Source of the DNA: Viscum album
Taxonomy: Eukaryota; Streptophyta; Magnoliopsida; Santalales; Viscaceae
Assembly: GCA_963277665.1 (NCBI GenBank)
Contig: OY728159.1
Coordinates: 1,021,405,343 to 1,021,469,342, forward strand
Direction of reading: 5' to 3'
DNA length: 64,000 nt
A model generated the notes under the pieces. It worked only from the letters and a program-made list of their open reading frames with translations, did not search any database and was not told where the DNA came from. The translations under genes were made by a program, and so were the position numbers. This document shows, in pieces, positions 31,061 through 44,883 of this stretch (positions are counted from its first letter, which is position 1; each line of letters begins with the position of its first letter).

Positions 31061-33830
31061 TTTGACAATACAACAACTATTTTATATATTTATTAAGTAA
31101 TTATTTCATTAAATCATAAAAACCACTATTGGGAGGCTTGTTTTAAACCATAGATAGGCCTTTTGATCTTTCACACTAAATGAACACTATTACCAGAGAG
31201 AATTCTATCTTGTTGTTACATGTAAACATCTTCATCTAGATTACCATTTACAAAAATCGTTTTCACATCCATATATTTTAATTCAAATTAAAAATAAGCT
31301 ACTAATTCAAATATAATGTATATGGAATCCTTTTTAAATACCATAGAAAATGTATCAGTATAATTGATCTCTTACTCTTGAGTGAACCCTTCAGCATCTA
31401 GTCAGACCTTGTATCTCTTAATGTTTCTTAATTGTTTTTTATTGGTTTTAAAAACCCATTTACATATAATGGGTTTTACACCAATTGGAACCTCAACAAA
31501 GTACCAAACATCATTACTCTCTATGTAATTCAACTCCTCCATCGTGGAATCATACCACATATTTCACTCCTTACAACTCATGGCTTGTGAAAAAAAATCG
31601 GATCATTTTTTCTCCAACATTGAAGTAAAATTCTTGTAAATAATCTATATAGTCACTAAAAATTGATGGATTTATCATCCTTTTGGATCTTCTCAATGTT
31701 TCGACATTTTTTTTTTGATAGAAAATTTTGGCTCAACTTATTGTTCAAGATTTTATTATTCTTGAACTGTTTGATCCAAAGGATGATTATTAATCATCTA
31801 TGGAATGATATTTGTTCAAAAATGATATTTGATTTGAAAAATTGTGAATTTATCATCTAAGATACTGTATTAATCTTCTTAATGGTGTTTATCAAACAAA
31901 AATCATTGAGATCACTTCCTCTAACCATGTCATTTTCAAGAAATTTTTTATTTATTAATTATATAATTTTAGTTTTAAATTATGGATAATAAAAATGGTA
32001 ACTTTTATACCTATTTAAATATCCAATTAAGCATCCAATAATGTTCCTAGGATCCAAATTACATTCCCATGGATTATAAATACGCACTTCTGAAGGACAT
32101 CCCCAAATGTTCACATGTCGCAAACTTGGTTTCCAACCATTAAAAAAATCAGAAGGTTTTTTTTAAACTCCCTTTGTTGGAACCTGATTAAAAATGTATG
32201 ATGCCTCATAAATTTCTTAGGTCCACTATAATTTAGGTAACATAGCATTACTAAGAATACTTCATACCATGTCCATTAATGTTCAGTTTGTTCTTTCACC
32301 TACACCATTTTTTTCTGGTCAACCTGACATTGTGTATTGTGAAACTATTCCATTCTATTGAAGAAAATTTGAAAAAGTAACATTTAATTATCCATCCTCA
32401 TTGTATATCACATAATATTCTCCACCTTTATCTGACCTCATAATCTTAATTTCTTTTACCACATTTTTTCTCTAGTTCAACCTTAAAAACCTTAAAGGTT
32501 TTAAGTGCTTCATTTTTATTATAAATAAAATATAGATATATATATTGTGAACAGTCATCTATGAATGAAATTAAGTATTTATGGTGATTTAAATCAATGT
32601 ATGAGAGACATATATCTGTATGTATAATTTCTCATATAGATGAACTTTTATTATCACCTTTCATTGATTTATTTTTTTTCTTCCCCCTAACGAAATCCAC
32701 ACAAGTTTCAAAATTAGTTAAAAAAAGAGTAACAAATACCCAATATTGATATAATCTTTGAATATTTCCTTTTGAGATATGACCAACTCTATGGTTCCAT
32801 AACATATAATAATTTTCATTTATAACACTTCTTTTAATACCAATATGAACATTCATGTTATCATTATCAATTTTACTTTGTAAATAAAGGGAGAAAAGAC
32901 CATACTTTAATGTACCACATCCAATGATGTCATTTACTTATATTAAGGAAAAATTTGTTATACAAAAAATAAATGTAAATCAAATGGTAAACATTTGGAA
33001 ACTGAATTCAAGTTTATGGAAAAATAAAGAATATAAAATTTATTTTCCAAAAAAAATGCAAACTTGATGATCCACACTAGAACACATGTCTCCATGACTT
33101 CTATAAGTGAGTGTATCCTATTTCTTAAATGGACTCCAAGCTCACTATCTACTAGTTTCCTTAGTTTTTCATACCCTGTAAGGTATTCATGATGTGTATT
33201 GTATAACTAGAATCAATCCACCATGTGTTATAAATTATATTAATCATATTTGATTCATAACAGACTAATGATATTGAAATAATTTTTTTAGAAAATCATA
33301 AAATTTAGGAAAACATTTCATTACATGTCATTTTCCTTTTCTAAAGAAAAAAATGAGTTCCTTTTTAATATTTATTTATGATGGAAATTTCTCTTTTTGC
33401 TTCTTATTGGATTCACATTTATGATCCTTTTGTTTCTGGTGAATTGTCATCATATTGGTTTCTCCCATTTATTCCATAAGCCTTTACTCATCTTAAACAC
33501 ATGTAGTCATCAATTCATTAATTGACCATTTATCTTTATGTCTATTTAAGTGATTATAAATGGACCATGTTTATATAGTGGTGTGTTTAGAAAATAATGC
33601 ATAATAAATGGATCTCATATATCAATCTTGGTATTCTTAAGTTGAGTCGGAATTTCTCTCACCTTCATTATGTGATCACACACACCTTCCATGGTGGTGA
33701 GACTCATAAAAAATATATTCATGATTAATGTTCTTTATAATGATTTTATGAAGAGATGAACTGGTCATCTATAGCTTTAGAAAACTCAAGATCATTATTA
33801 TGCTCATTGACTGAATCATGAAATCTCAAT
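31061..33830 (-). pseudogene. Ty1/copia fragment F (gag-protease-integrase-RT start), decayed
   Basis: Read on the minus strand. A gag core near 33830-33480 (TMEGVCDHIMKVREIPTQLKN, DKWSINELM) is followed by a protease-like segment near 33240-33160 (TWWIDSSYTIHIMNTLQG). GAG-pre-integrase is at 32856-32632 (NHRVGHISKGNIQRLYQY, ETCVDFVRGKKK). An integrase remnant lies at about 32630-31900. The start of RT at about 31600-31060 reads VWDLVE-like, KPIMCKWVFK, MDVKTIFVNGNLDEDVYM and IYGLKQAS. It is truncated within RT, with no LTR seen. Numerous stops. The copia gene order (integrase before RT) is clear. Confidence 0.82.
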
Positions 33831-35150
33831 TTGAGGAAAGGACTTATAAGGATAGACCTTCTAGGGAGGAGATTAAGGGGGGAGCTTCTAATCTAGATTT
33901 TTAGGATTCTAGGATGGTGCAGGGGCATGGAGATGGTGAATTTTGTTCATAGAAAAGAGCATGGGAAAGGACAACTGGTTTCTTCCTAGGTGAATAGAAG
34001 TGATGAGTAAGGCCTTACTTCCATAAATTAACATAGGAAATATGATAAATCATGGTTATAACTAATGAAGGAAGATATTTATCCTCATGATATTTCTCAA
34101 GAGAAATATTTTAGATTGTTTTTCCCTCATCAACATAATCTTTTAGATGATAATGTAGTGGATAAGAATAGAGCCCCCTCTTTTAGGGATTATCTTGCTC
34201 ATGATTTGAAATATAATAGACGTACTAATAATATGAATAGAAAATCAGAGGAATTTTGTAAAGTTCAATCTCTAGTAGATCAAAATTTAGGGATTGAACA
34301 CAAATTGGTCTCATCTTAGAGCCACAAGGGAAAGATGAAAGTGGACTTTGCTTCAGGTAAGTGCCCTAACTCAAAAAGGGTTTAGTATTTGGAGGATAAA
34401 AATATGGTAATGATGGATATTCCCTCATTTTCCTCTCCCTAAAACATGAATGGGGTAGAAAAGGGAAGTCTACATGGTGAAATTCCCATTGGCATATCCA
34501 AATTCTTAATAAAAGGGGTTGCAACCAATCTGGAAATCTCAGCTGGTAGATTTGATTCTCAGGTACTTTTAAATGTTAATCACATATCTCCTATGGATGT
34601 TTCCTCATCAGGTAAAACTTTGGATCATTTTTTAGATCAAAAAGACAACCTCCATGTGCCTTTAGTGCAGAAAACCATTAAAGTTGGGAATGTTCGTGAT
34701 CAAGCGGTGTTGGACATCCCAACTGTCCGGATTAATTTAAGAAAAAAATAGGTATCTAATTCCAATCCTTTTGGAGTTTCAAATTCTCCTAGTATTCTAT
34801 AATACCTTCCTAGAGAGTAACCTTGGTTTGATGATTCTAATACCCACATAATGGGAAAAATCAGTGGTGAAATGAACCAGGTTGATGTAGGTGAAAGTGA
34901 CTCGGGAGACTCATATGATATTGAGAGTTCTTGGAAATGTGTGAAAACTTAGAGGAGAGGTCAACATCCAAGAATTCATGGATGTGGTAATGGATGAATT
35001 AATGGGGGTGCTTTGTACAATGAGGAACATAGGATTGCTGATGATATTATAAAGAAGACGGGTCTCTAAAGTTTACTTGATTAGGGTAGTTTTTCTTTAT
35101 CAGAATCCATCCCCTATTTTTTTGTTTTTTATATCTTTTAATAAAATGAA
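33831..35150 (+). pseudogene. Unrecognised decayed long reading frame, possible LINE remnant
   Basis: One plus-strand frame can be followed from about 34030 to 35085 with roughly ten stops. The longest open pieces are 34065-34319 (MKEDIYPHDISQEKYFRLFF) and 34446-34751 (MNGVEKGSLHGEIPIGISKF). Later pieces read WFDDSNTHIMGKISGEMNQV and SDSGDSYDIESSWKCVK. The composition is polar with no clear domain. It ends with ttttaataaaatgaaattgg and an A-rich run, as at the 3' end of plant LINEs, so a non-LTR ORF1 remnant is possible. I cannot name the family. Confidence 0.35.
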
Positions 35151-36165
35151 ATTGGTCATTCCTTTCTTAAAAAACTATACCTATTGGAAAATTATGAATA
35201 CTAAATTTAATATTTAATTTAATAAAAATATAATAAAAATTCATGAGGGATAAAATTTATTATATTTTTCATATATTATTTAAAGTTTCATAATAAATAT
35301 GTAAATTTTATATTATTAAGAATGTTGTGGAAAAAAATAATATTTAATAACATTGACAAAAATCCCAGTTAAAAAATTATTTAACTGAATAAAAATAAAT
35401 ATATATAAATAAATTTTAATTACCAAAATTGCAGCAAGTGAATGTATTATTTAATATGATTTTACTGAATATGTAAAATAGATTTAATTAGAAATGTTGT
35501 AGGAAAACCTAATTTTAATAACCTTATAAGAAATCATGACTAAATAATTAAAGATTTCCAATAATCATCATTAAAGATTGAAGATGAACAAATGATGAGG
35601 ATTATGGAAGGAAAAAAAATTATCTCCAAACCTGAAAATGCGAAAGGGTTTGATTAAAATTGAGTGTATGATGTTTTATTACAAGGAAGAGGTATATGCC
35701 CCCTCAGACACCAAATGTCAGAAATTTTATAAAATACTTAATTCTAAAATTGGTAAATTTCATTAATTAAAAGAAATTTACACTTACCTCCAACCATTGA
35801 AAATGCAAGAAATGGAAGAATCAAAATCTGAATGTATTCTAAACACTGCACAGGGGTTGTAGGTGATGTATGTTTTCAATTCTTTACTGAGTGGAGGGGG
35901 ATTAATATTTATAGTGGGTTCTACCACTAAGAAATAAACCTAGTTTACTCCATTGATAAATAATATTAATTCATGGAGATTTATTTCCATCAAATAATCA
36001 ATAAATATTTTGTACTTAATTTAATACATTAAATTCACAGAGAATAATTTATTATATTTCAGATAATGTACCGTATTAATTTTTTGTTCTATAATTTACT
36101 TAACCATAATTTATTACATTCTTAATTGATTTATGAGTCGTTTATTACATGCACTCCTTTTGTAG
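35151..36165. other. AT-rich non-coding stretch
   Basis: No gene or named repeat recognised. Related phrases containing cctgaaaatgcgaaagggtttgat (near 35630) and attgaaaatgcaagaaatggaag (near 35797) suggest an old duplication. Confidence 0.35.
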
Positions 36166-36240
36166 GTGGTCATATGGTCGAGTGGAATCCACACTGGAGT
36201 TGCTGACTGAGGTTTTGAGTTTAAATCCTTGTATCATCAC
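36166..36240 (+). other. tRNA-like sequence (box A and box B), SINE or pseudo-tRNA
   Basis: tggtcgagtgg (box A-like) is followed after about 30 bp by ggttttgagtttaaatcc (box B-like, GGTTCGA degraded). The spacing fits an RNA polymerase III internal promoter, but I cannot pair an acceptor stem. A tRNA-derived SINE or decayed tRNA is more likely than a working gene. Confidence 0.3.
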
Positions 36241-38104
36241 TTTAGTTAATTCTGATAAAAATGGGTCTTCATCAGCAATTTATATTTCATAGCTGTATCT
36301 ATCACTATAAGGAGGCATGGTAATACACACATGCATGATGCGTGGAACCACCACATATAGATGCTGGTTGAGTACAATGAGGAAAATAAAATGATTGGTA
36401 AAATTGTGTGAGAATATAATAGGATTGTGGTGATGCTTCCTAAATAATTTGACATCATTCCCGTCAATCCACTCTACTCAAGACACTGTGAAAATCATGT
36501 AAAGAATAATGCTTGGTCTTAAATATGGTTATGTAAATTCATTATATTTAATGTTATATTACTATTTTATTTATATGAATTAATATTTTTGTAGTACCTT
36601 CATTATAGTTTTTCCAATGGTGAGGCTATGAGGGAAACATGACTAAGATAATTAGGTGAGGTGTGAAGGGAATATAAGCATTAGTTGTATAATGTATGGG
36701 TTACTAGAGTTGTAATGGATTTAGAGTCCATACCAATCATGAATGAATGCCCTACAGCACATTATCAAGAAATGATTGCTCATTATATGTGTAATGAGTT
36801 TAAGTTATTAATAAAATTTGAGGTTTTTGATTAAAAATTATTATGATTTTCATTAGTAATCTATTTTTATTATTGAAAATTATTTTTTATAAAGCACCAG
36901 AAGAAAACAAAAAACATGCGACAAAGTTTCTCCACAATTTAGGGAAGATGAAGATGATGAAACATAAGAGGAAACATGTCTTTTTATTTGACACATACAT
37001 TTAATTAGGTATAAATTCTGAATATATATATTTCTCATCATCTTAAGCTTTGGATAATTAGTTTAGGTGTACTAATTATCCATATATTCCATATTCAGTG
37101 TTTTTTAGTAAATTTAATTTAGTTTCACTAGTGAAAAACATTAACTTGATCATAGACAAAATATAATACTTTTTCTCAATTGGATGATATCTTCTTTATC
37201 TTCTTTAACAATTTTTTAGTTTATATTTATCATTTTCCTACTAGACATAAAATCCACATTCTTGTTAAAATAATTTAAACATATCTTGTCGAGAGATCAT
37301 AAAAAATTCACTTCATTTTCTTAATAGAAGCATATTTAATCTCAAAATATTGGTATACATCAATAATGTATAAGATAAATATATATATATATACACACAC
37401 ACATATATATATATATAATCAATAACTTTTAAAGAAACCTAAAATCATCATTTAAAACCATGTAATAAATTTAATTGATCAGAAAGTAGGGGTAATCGAC
37501 ACAAAGGAGAGAACAATTATCAACCAATACATATGAATTTATGAAATTATTGACCTATAAAGATAAAAAAATGATGATCAGATAGATCTAAAATGAACAT
37601 ATGTGGTGTTTGATTTAATTTAAGAATGAATTAGATTTAAAAACATTGATAGGTTCTTAAGAGTAAACTAGGATTTGAAACTAATTATAAGGCCCTCTTA
37701 ATGATATTTCAACCATTGATAAGGGATGAATCAATGGTTGAAGTCCAATTAAAAACATTTTAAAAATTTTAACTAAGTATCTCTTATTGTTGGATTCGTT
37801 TTTGGATTACAATTCCACTTATTGGGATCATAATGTATAAAAATAGAAAATAACACAAACATCAACTTTTAATGGCCATAAGATTATTTAATAGATATCA
37901 TTTCTTCCACTATGTATATTTCTATCCCCTAGATCATTATCACTCAATTTTTTACTTGTTCTCTAGTTCCACATAAATCTATAGTAAAAAAATCCTTTTT
38001 ATAAAATGTGGCATAACATGACATGTAAAATCTAGACATTGATCGTTTATGCTTAGGAAACATGCTATCAAAAAATCAAAACTATTTAACTCGATATATT
38101 ATGA
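36241..38104. other. AT-rich non-coding stretch with (TA)n/(CA)n microsatellite
   Basis: No gene recognised. A compound microsatellite, ta repeats then ca repeats then ta repeats, lies at about 37379-37418. Confidence 0.45.
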
Positions 38105-38260
38105 AAATCACATCTATTTATATATATTTATGAAGTAATTATATCATGAAATCATAAACACCACAGCTGAGATGCTTGTTTTAAACCATATATAGACCTA
38201 TTGATCTTGAATAATAAATTATTGTCATTACTAGAGAGGAATCATTCAAGTTTTTTCTAT
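38105..38260 (-). mobile_element. Second copy of copia fragment F (RT piece)
   Basis: Aligns with about 31065-31205 (gcttgttttaaaccatatatagacctattgatctt). On the minus strand it encodes the IYGLKQAS region of a copia RT. It is cut at 38260 by the LTR of element C, so C inserted into this older fragment. Confidence 0.7.
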
Positions 38261-40214
38261 TGGAGTTGGTGGCCTATAACCAACTACTTTTTACTTTATT
38301 CATCAATAAATACCTTATCGCATCTTGAGTTTTCTTCTGTGTGACAATACATGTGATAATGTCTCAAGGATAGCTGTTTCACTAAATGGTCATAGTGGAT
38401 CCCTACTATGATGAGAACCTAGAAGTTCCATAACACTTTTCTTGAATATATGTTCTATGTCCAGATGATGTTATTTGGGGGAAAAAATAATACAGGGCAT
38501 TAGGGGTGATGACTCATAAAACTTTGAGGCACCTTCTCATGGTGTGCATCCTTGGTAATATCTAGGAGGATATTATGAGAACGAGACCCGCCCGTAGGAA
38601 ATCCACATTCCATAGTGTCATTGGATGTTCCTATCTGTGGATGTGTGTATTGGTCCTTAGACTATATGATTATTATTAATGGTTATTACAACTCGCGCAC
38701 TTAGTTGTATTGACAAAAACTATTAAGAAACATTGTTCAAAGTGAGGTAGGATATGTTGAGTGTGTCACAAGTAATACTGCATTAATAGATAATGTGAGA
38801 AATAATTTGTTCCTTCTATTCCATAACGGAAGTAGATATCTCAAGCCCTTTTATGGAATTGATATAGGCTAAATAAATCCATGTCCATGGTGAGGAATGG
38901 GCAAGTTCAATTCTGGGAATTCAAATAAAGAATAATCTAGCACATGGGTTGATGGCACCAGCATGAAACCCACTTGATTTGAGATATCGAGACAACGGGA
39001 TTACATTACACGGTAAGCATTCATAGGAGGTGACGCGTCATTGTGGCATTAACTTCTTTCTCTATGGGTGTCTTGGCGTTTTTCTAGATTCTAACCTTGT
39101 ACTTTAGATAGGCTCCACCAAATTCCACTGATAAAGAGGCCTAGAGGGTGGCACACTAATTGTGTCCAAGTATCTCAGTTAAATATTCATTTAACAAGTT
39201 AAATAAAAATCATTCCCAATTGTGGTTTAATAATTATTCAAGTATGTATGATCTCATTTATTTTGACACTAGTTATTTGAGATAATATATTGTGGTGAAA
39301 TAATATATTTATTAGTAATTAATGCAGTGATATTTATTTAAGAAATAAATATTAAATATTCAACGTCTAATAAATGTGGTGGAGGAAATAAAAAAAATGG
39401 AAAAATAAAATTACATGCCATGTATATTAATATAAACACCCTGTAGTTTTTATGGAAATTTGTGAGAAATAAAATTATTACTTTAATTGAATAATATTAG
39501 GTGTAATTCGTTGGGAGCTTGTCGAGTAATAATAATAGTCAACTATTATTATTATACATGGGGTCTTACTAAGAATTAAATGAAATGAATAAATGATTTT
39601 GGGTGATTAATTAAGTTTAATATTCTAAGAAATTAAAAAAACCAATTTTATTATTCTCATTAGCCTAGCCATTTTTTGGTGGTTGTGCACAACGGATCTC
39701 AAAAATCTCTCAATCCAAGAGAGAATTATTTTTTCACCAAGAACGCTCTCAAGTTACGAGAGAGATCCTCCTCCACCGGATCAAGGAAAGTGATTTGGAA
39801 GCGGCTCTCAAGGTGATCGAAGACGGACATCTCAAGTGAAGGCTCTTCCATGTTAGCACCCAGATATCCCTTCAGTGACGTTTAGAGATACATGGAGCAC
39901 GTGCGGATCACCACTAGAGGAATTCTACACTTGGCTTCTACAACGCAATGACAGATCACATCAGATCATGACCAAAAACATCAACAAAGAGAGAATTACA
40001 TCTAGACAATTCTCATATTTTAATTAAATTAATTATTACCAATATATGATGATCATCTATATGGTTTTGAGACTCCCTTCCCTTCTTTAATTCTTCGTTC
40101 TATTTCAAAGATCCGGTGTTTTGTTATCGTGACGAATCTCAGATTGATCATTGTTAACGTAAAAATTAAAGTTGGGTACACCCACCAACGTGCTTCCACT
40201 ATTCCCAGAACCTA
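38261..40214 (+). repeat. Element C 5' LTR
   Basis: About 1.95 kb. The first 185 bp match 57324-57507 closely (tggagttggtggcc, ccttatcgcatcttga, gatgagaacctagaagtt). The 3' boundary is set by the primer-binding site at 40219 and is good to within a few bases. Confidence 0.8.
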
Positions 40215-40218
40215 AAAG

Positions 40219-40229
40219 TGGTATTAGAG
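40219..40229 (+). promoter_or_regulatory. Element C primer-binding site
   Basis: TGGTATTAGAG, one mismatch from the initiator-tRNA-Met site TGGTATCAGAG. Confidence 0.8.
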
Positions 40230-42452
40230 TGGTCATATCATTGATTATAATTATTTATTTTTTCATTGATGATTTATGAATTTAATAATTTAGTTGTTTC
40301 AATTCAATTTAATCGTTCTGCAAATCTGAATCTCAAGATTTTTTCCTCCTCTTTTGTTTCTCGTTCACCTTATAGAAATGATATTTTCATTTAATTTTGA
40401 TTAAAATAAAATATAGAATCTCATTCGGAGGTTCCAAATCTTCCTAGACATACAACACCAGAACACACAGCGTGTATTCGGTAGTACACGTCGTGTAGTC
40501 AAGATTCAATGCATCAGACCGGTCCGCCAAACCAAGTCGTGTGTTGGAGTCTTTCTAAGTCTTAAATGACTTCTTGTGTTGACTAGGAACATGTGGCATG
40601 CTTTTCCAGATTACACACTATTTATTCCACCAGACACGACATGTAGTCCCTTTGGGTTAGGGTTAGACCGTGTACCCCGTACACGGATTGCCCGGCTAGA
40701 AACCGTGTAACGTAGATACTAAATGGCGTGTGACCCACTTAACACACTATTTACTCTAAATATTTCTAATGTAAAAATACACACCATGTCCCCAGTCATG
40801 TACTTCATATGGACAGTGAACAATATTACACGTCGTATAGTCGAAACTACACATCGTGTACTCATCCAAATTATGCAGATTTATTAAAATTTGTTATTAT
40901 ATTATACAAGCCTTTGAGACGTGTACCATAGTGTGAGAGTAAATTTGAGGCACAACATGTGATAGGTGTTTATATATGTGTGTTTAATTTAACATTTTTG
41001 TAATGTTTATTTCTACTCATTGGGTAGTTATGAATGAGAATTCATCGGGTTTCCTCCAAGGTACAAGTTACGTACAAAGATAATTTTAAATGAATTTATT
41101 TGTTTAAAATTATGATGGATGAGAATCTCAAAGAAATATAGAAAAGGTTATAAGATAAAAGGATTGATTAATTAAAGATAGTTAATTCATACGATTGTGA
41201 TTTATCTTAAAAATAACAATTAAATAATTGAATACTAGTTTTATTTACGAGTAAATATCATTGCATGTATATATGATCATGAGCTAGACCAAGACCTTTT
41301 TATATGAATGGTTTCTTTTAATTTATTTATTTAAATTAAATTTGTTGGTCTGTGAGCCTTCTCCTCATTAATATGTAGGGCTTGCATGCCTAAGGTTTCT
41401 TTTATGTAAAACCTTGTATTACCCCTCACTTGCGAGTGAGATAAAAGAATATATAATGTATAGAGCTCCCAAGCTAGTGTAGGCGGCTCAAGTTAGGAGC
41501 CAAGGTGAAACCAATCTAGGGAGATACAAAGGTGGACATGTGGGAAGCTGTAAACATGAACCCAAAAGGTTTAATGTGTTTCTCTCTTAGGTCTTAGGTT
41601 ATTTTATCAATTGATAGATAAAATAACCAATAGAAAAAACTCATTATCATACCATTTATTTTATTTTTTTCAATTTCATGGTTTATTTATTGTAGGTGTG
41701 TTGTTACGATCACACAATTAATGAATTAAACAACCATGCAAGATGGAACTAAAATAAGATTGGATTATGCATAAATATTATCTTAGACATGGTTATTCAC
41801 TTAATTATATACCACTTAATATTAAAAAACATGTAATAAAATATAATAAAATGGAAATTTATGTATAAGGAAAAAATCCCACAAAGAAATATTATGTCAG
41901 TGTAGCCTTCCATAATCTTGGTTAGAATCAAACCATAGTTCAAAGTTCTTGACCAACCCTGGTTGGGGTGAATTAAATTATCAGGGAATTGTAATTCAAT
42001 TTTTTGGGTTGACTTTACTTGTTTCACATCAAGGGTTGACTGCCACAGCAGGACTTGGTGTGACCAAGAGGAAAAGGTTTAGGAAATCCAAAATAAAAGG
42101 GTTTCAGGATTGGGGAGTTCACTAATCAGATCAAGGAACTATGAGTTAATGCAGTTGGTATTTGTAATGCCTACCTAAAACCTTTAAAGTTACTTAACAA
42201 ACCCTAATTGGGGTAATTCTAAGGGAAATATGGATCCTTTCTACTAGAATATTCAGGCAATAGAATATTCTGAAATCAATGGTGAGGGATATTGGATTTC
42301 GATAAAATAGTGGGATACTAATAAGTATTAATTTATTTATTTGTCTCAGTTTTACCATGATAAAGTAATAAAATCATTACTCGTATTAATTTTTAGAAAT
42401 AATAATAAAAATTACTTCAAACATATCATTGAGAACCATACTTGAGAAATAA
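40230..42452 (+). other. Element C long untranslated leader with palindromic repeats
   Basis: About 2.2 kb lies between primer site and gag with no open frame. 40450-40870 carries several copies of a tacacgtcgtgtagtc-like palindromic motif (near 40482, 40627, 40830 and 40851), also found at 9060-9265. The remainder is AT-rich with no recognised feature. Confidence 0.55.
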
Positions 42453-43215
42453 AACCTTCTCACCGGCACTAATTTCCAGGGATGGAAGTGGTGTTTGCGC
42501 ATCATCCTTCACCACAAGAGAAAATTGTATGTTCTAGAGGAGCCTATTCTAGTTGATCCTGGAAAGGATTCCAGTGATGAGGAACTATATCTCTATATGA
42601 AACATATGGATGATTCCACAGATGTCCAAGTTTTTATGCTATTAGCCATATCTAATGAGCTATTGAAGCAACATAAAAACATGGACGTGTATAGAATGAT
42701 GTCTGGCCTTAAGGGTATCTATCAAGATAAGGAGATACAAGAGAGATATGATATCTCTATTCTTTGTCTACAACTAATATTGGAGAGTCTAGGCCATCTA
42801 GGCCTTATGTAGTCAAGCTTATTAGCTACATTGAACGCCTAAACGTCTTAGGGATTAATTTCCTGGATTAGTTGTGTACATATCTCATCCTATCGTCACT
42901 TACCAAGACCTTCTTAGATTTATTGTCAACTATAACATGAGAAACAATGAGAAGATTATATTGGAACTTCTAACCTTAATTATCTAGGTAGAAAATAACG
43001 TGGGTCATGACAAGCCAGCAGTCTTTATGGTGAATAAGAAAAGGAAGGATAGGTAAAAGGGTATAAGGAAAAGAGGACAATGACTTATAAATGGTCTGAA
43101 GCCCCCGAGCACTGTCCCTCCAAGAAGGGGAATATCCAAAGGAAGGGAAAGGAATGGGAGGCAGTATGTTTTTCATGTGGCAAGCCAGGACATTGGAAGA
43201 GGAACTACACCCAAA
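42453..43215 (+). pseudogene. Element C gag pseudogene
   Basis: The frame begins NLLTGTNFQGWKWCLRIIL, the typical copia gag opening, and continues to EEPILVDPGKDSSDEELYL, VQVFMLLAISNELLKQH and MSGLKGIYQ. It is open to 42812, then broken by stops. A zinc knuckle at 43168-43210 reads CFSCGKPGHWKRNY, with tyrosine where the last cysteine is expected. Confidence 0.8.
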
Positions 43216-43255
43216 GGCATGGGGACGCTAAAGGTGAATTCGTTATCGAGTGTAA

Positions 43256-44218
43256 TCATTCCATTTCTACACATTGGGTATTAGATATAGCTTGTGGGGA
43301 TCAAATCTGTATCCAAATGCATGAACCAAGTAGATTTTAAAAGATTTCTAGAGGATAGGTGGATCTTAGGGCTTCCAATGGTGGGAGGCTGGCTACGTTG
43401 GCCATTGGCGATTACCATCTCTCATTTCCAACTAGGATGCTTTTGGTTTTTCATAACTGTTATTATGTACCTAGTGTTACTAAGAACATAATTTTTGTAT
43501 CATGTTTGGATATGGATGGATTTTTTTTCATGTTTATAAATAAGGGTTGTTTCATTTATAAGAACAGTGTATGTTATGGTATGGCACATTTAAATAACGG
43601 TTTGTATGTATTAAATTATGAAAACCAAGTTTTGGTAATCAATAACAGAACAAACTCACATGAATCATACATCACCTAGTTGTACCATCACTGTCTCAGT
43701 CATGTAAATGAGAAGCGCTTGACAAATCTCCACCAAGATGATTATTTAGACTCTACTTAGCTAAAACCACTTGATAGATTCCACGATTTTACAAGGTAAA
43801 ATGACCAAGCCGCCTTTTACTGGACCGGGTGAAAGGGCCACAGAGCTTCTGGGATTGGAGCACACGGATGTGTGTGGACCATTGCTAGTAGAAGCTAGAG
43901 GTGGATATTCTTAATTAATTACTTTTACTGATGATTTGAGTAGATATGGCCATGTCTACTTAATGAGGTATAAGTTAGAGTCCTTAGATAAATTTAAGGA
44001 ATTCAAGAATGAAGTAGAGAATCAACTTGGTAAGAAGATAAATAAACTTTGATCGGATCGAGGTAGAGAATATCTAAACAAAGAGTTCATCTACCTTTTA
44101 TGATAATTTGGGATTCTATCTCAACTCACTCTTACTTATACACCACGGTGGAATGGTGTTAGTGAAAGGAGAAACCTCACCTTGTTGGACATGGTGAGGT
44201 CAATGATGAGTCATGTAG
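43256..44218 (+). pseudogene. Element C protease and integrase (upstream part)
   Basis: Protease-like WVLDIACGDQICIQM is at about 43279. A later segment (LLVFHNCYYVPSVTKNIIFVSCLDMDG) spans 43440-43520. GAG-pre-integrase (LYHHCLSHVNEKRLTNLHQDD) is near 43680. The integrase core shows EHTDVCGPLL (first D, near 43865), SDRGREYL (second D, near 44055) and NGVSERRN (E, near 44155). The frame runs to DMVRSMMSH at 44213, where element E is inserted. Stops and frameshifts occur. Confidence 0.85.
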
Positions 44219-44883
44219 TGTCACGACCTGTCCCCTGGGGCCCCCGCCATGACTACCCCAAACTGACCTTCCATAGGCTAGGGGTTGGTGACTAGCACCA
44301 AAATGGTGTATCCCTATAACGGGAAGGCATTGCCTTTAAACCTATACAAACACACAATTCATAAACACAACAAGAAGCATCCAAGAAGTAAACTGCTATA
44401 GTAAAAAGTGTACTGAAAGTAAAGGGGTCCAGAATACAAGCCCAACTGAAAAGTACAAGTACAAATGAAAATAAAAAACAGATCCTAGATCATCCACCAA
44501 GGATTCTACCAAAAGGGTAGGTACAGATCATCTCCACAGCACTCCACGTCAGCCTGTCTTCGCTGTGTACCGCCTAATCTTGCCTCCCTCAAGTCTCATC
44601 TCAGTTGCTTGTCATCTACACAAGACACAACAAGGTGTGGGAAAATCCCATGCAGGGGTGAGTATAACAATACGCATTAGGGACCCTGAGACCCTCGAAG
44701 GTATCCTGGAGTTACACAAAGGAAATACCACAAATCAGGACCTCAATCACAAACCACGAAGCAGTTATCAACTCTACTTAGGTATATTCCCATACATATA
44801 CCTAAGTTATCAAAATATAATTGTCTCTTACATGAGTAAACACAAGGCCCCAACCTTTAAGCCATTTTCACAATTTATTTGTG

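Noticed and set aside
36166..36240. Functional tRNA gene
   Set aside because: Box A and B-like phrases exist, but no acceptor stem or clear anticodon arm could be paired.
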